Shown here: one piece after another, positions 63,799 through 64,000 of the stretch
Numbering within the stretch: the stretch's first letter is position 1
How the letters are laid out: every line of letters starts with the position of its first letter
NCBI GenBank assembly: GCA_017985675.1
Contig: JAGNXB010000002.1
Span: 1-64,000, forward strand
Direction: 5' to 3'
Length of the DNA stretch: 64,000 nucleotides
Source: Saprospiraceae bacterium
Lineage (GTDB): Bacteria; Bacteroidota; Bacteroidia; Chitinophagales; Saprospiraceae
Notes under the pieces: model-generated
The model's database searches: none
Seen by the model: the letters and a program-made list of their open reading frames with translations, nothing else
What the model was told of the DNA's origin: nothing
Made by a program: the position numbers and the translations under genes

Positions 63799-63943
63799 GG
63801 TATGCGTTACAGATTAAGCTGACCTCTGCATAGTCATCAGGGTACTCTTTCTCAAAAGAGGTCTAATTATGACGTGTCGGAATAATTAATCGGGGCTTAC
63901 GGGGTAACCTTTATTACTTATTATCACATAAAAGATTTAGAAT

Positions 63944-64000
63944 ATGAGTAAAATTCGATCACTTACGAATGGAGAGGAAGAAATAATGCAACGCATCTGG
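63944..64000 (+). CDS. BlaI/MecI/CopY-family transcriptional repressor, 3' partial
   Basis: Only the first 19 codons lie in the window. They read through L-T-N-G-E-E-E-I-M-Q-R-I-W, matching the first helix of BlaI/MecI winged-helix repressors (usually L-T-x-x-E-E-x-I-M-x-x-L-W). In Bacteroidota such genes are usually followed by an M56/BlaR1-like membrane peptidase, which would be outside this window. Confidence 0.65.
   Translation, partial: MSKIRSLTNGEEEIMQRIW

Overview
The window looks like chromosomal DNA of a member of the Bacteroidota, most likely the Saprospiria/Saprospirales group. The evidence is direct: many large secreted proteins end in type IX secretion (T9SS) signals, either the gliding-motility-associated CHU_C domain (type B) or the short type A sorting domain. 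There is a PorP/SprF gene, SprB-like repeats, the rpmB-rpmG-DUF4295-ftsY order typical of this phylum, and many promoters of the Bacteroidota form TAnnTTTG with TTG/TTTG about 18-22 nt upstream. The genus assignment is inference. I see no insertion sequence, prophage, integrase or CRISPR array.

Layout. 1-3.1 kb: the 3' end of a giant repeat adhesin. 3.1-4.2 kb: a gene-poor gap. 4.2-15.3 kb (minus): an operon-like T9SS surface module, PorP/SprF, a PorE-like OmpA protein and two tandem paralogous giant adhesins. 16-18.2 kb: NAD(P)HX repair enzyme overlapping a CobB-type sirtuin. 18.2-21.7 kb (minus): class Ia ribonucleotide reductase, nrdB then nrdA. 22.5-26.2 kb: FtsX-like permease, tyrS with a degenerate HIGH motif, a nucleotidyltransferase and tRNA-Thr. 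26.6-31.2 kb: sbcD-sbcC and a small coiled-coil protein. 31.2-34.4 kb (minus): dusB-cca-plsC. 34.5-38.3 kb: nhaD, a lipoprotein, a DUF1573 protein and a large signal peptidase I. 38.8-41.6 kb (minus): three-subunit proton-translocating transhydrogenase.

41.9-46.4 kb: CBS protein, a propeller/DUF1684/metal-receptor trio and a secreted subtilase. 46.4-48.3 kb: tRNA-Arg, rpmB, rpmG, a 58-aa DUF4295 gene and ftsY. 48.4-51 kb: a T9SS cargo with a CXXCH haem-type motif. 51.1-63.7 kb: lepA, a beta-helix T9SS protein, a CHU_C protein, a Tat-exported PLP enzyme overlapping a glycerophosphodiesterase, SRAP (YedK), a radical SAM protein, a choice-of-anchor L T9SS protein and a methyltransferase. The window ends in the first 19 codons of a BlaI/MecI-like repressor.

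How the genes work together. The strongest functional unit is 4.2-15.3 kb: PorP/SprF proteins are known to be needed for export or anchoring of CHU_C (type B) cargo, and PorE-like proteins tie PorP to peptidoglycan, so this operon probably encodes two adhesins with their dedicated outer-membrane anchor. Eight T9SS cargo genes lie in 64 kb (four CHU_C, four type A). Most other genes are housekeeping. A recurring regulatory feature is the position of the promoter -7 element very close to start codons; for lepA, the radical SAM gene and the methyltransferase it predicts leaderless or nearly leaderless mRNAs.
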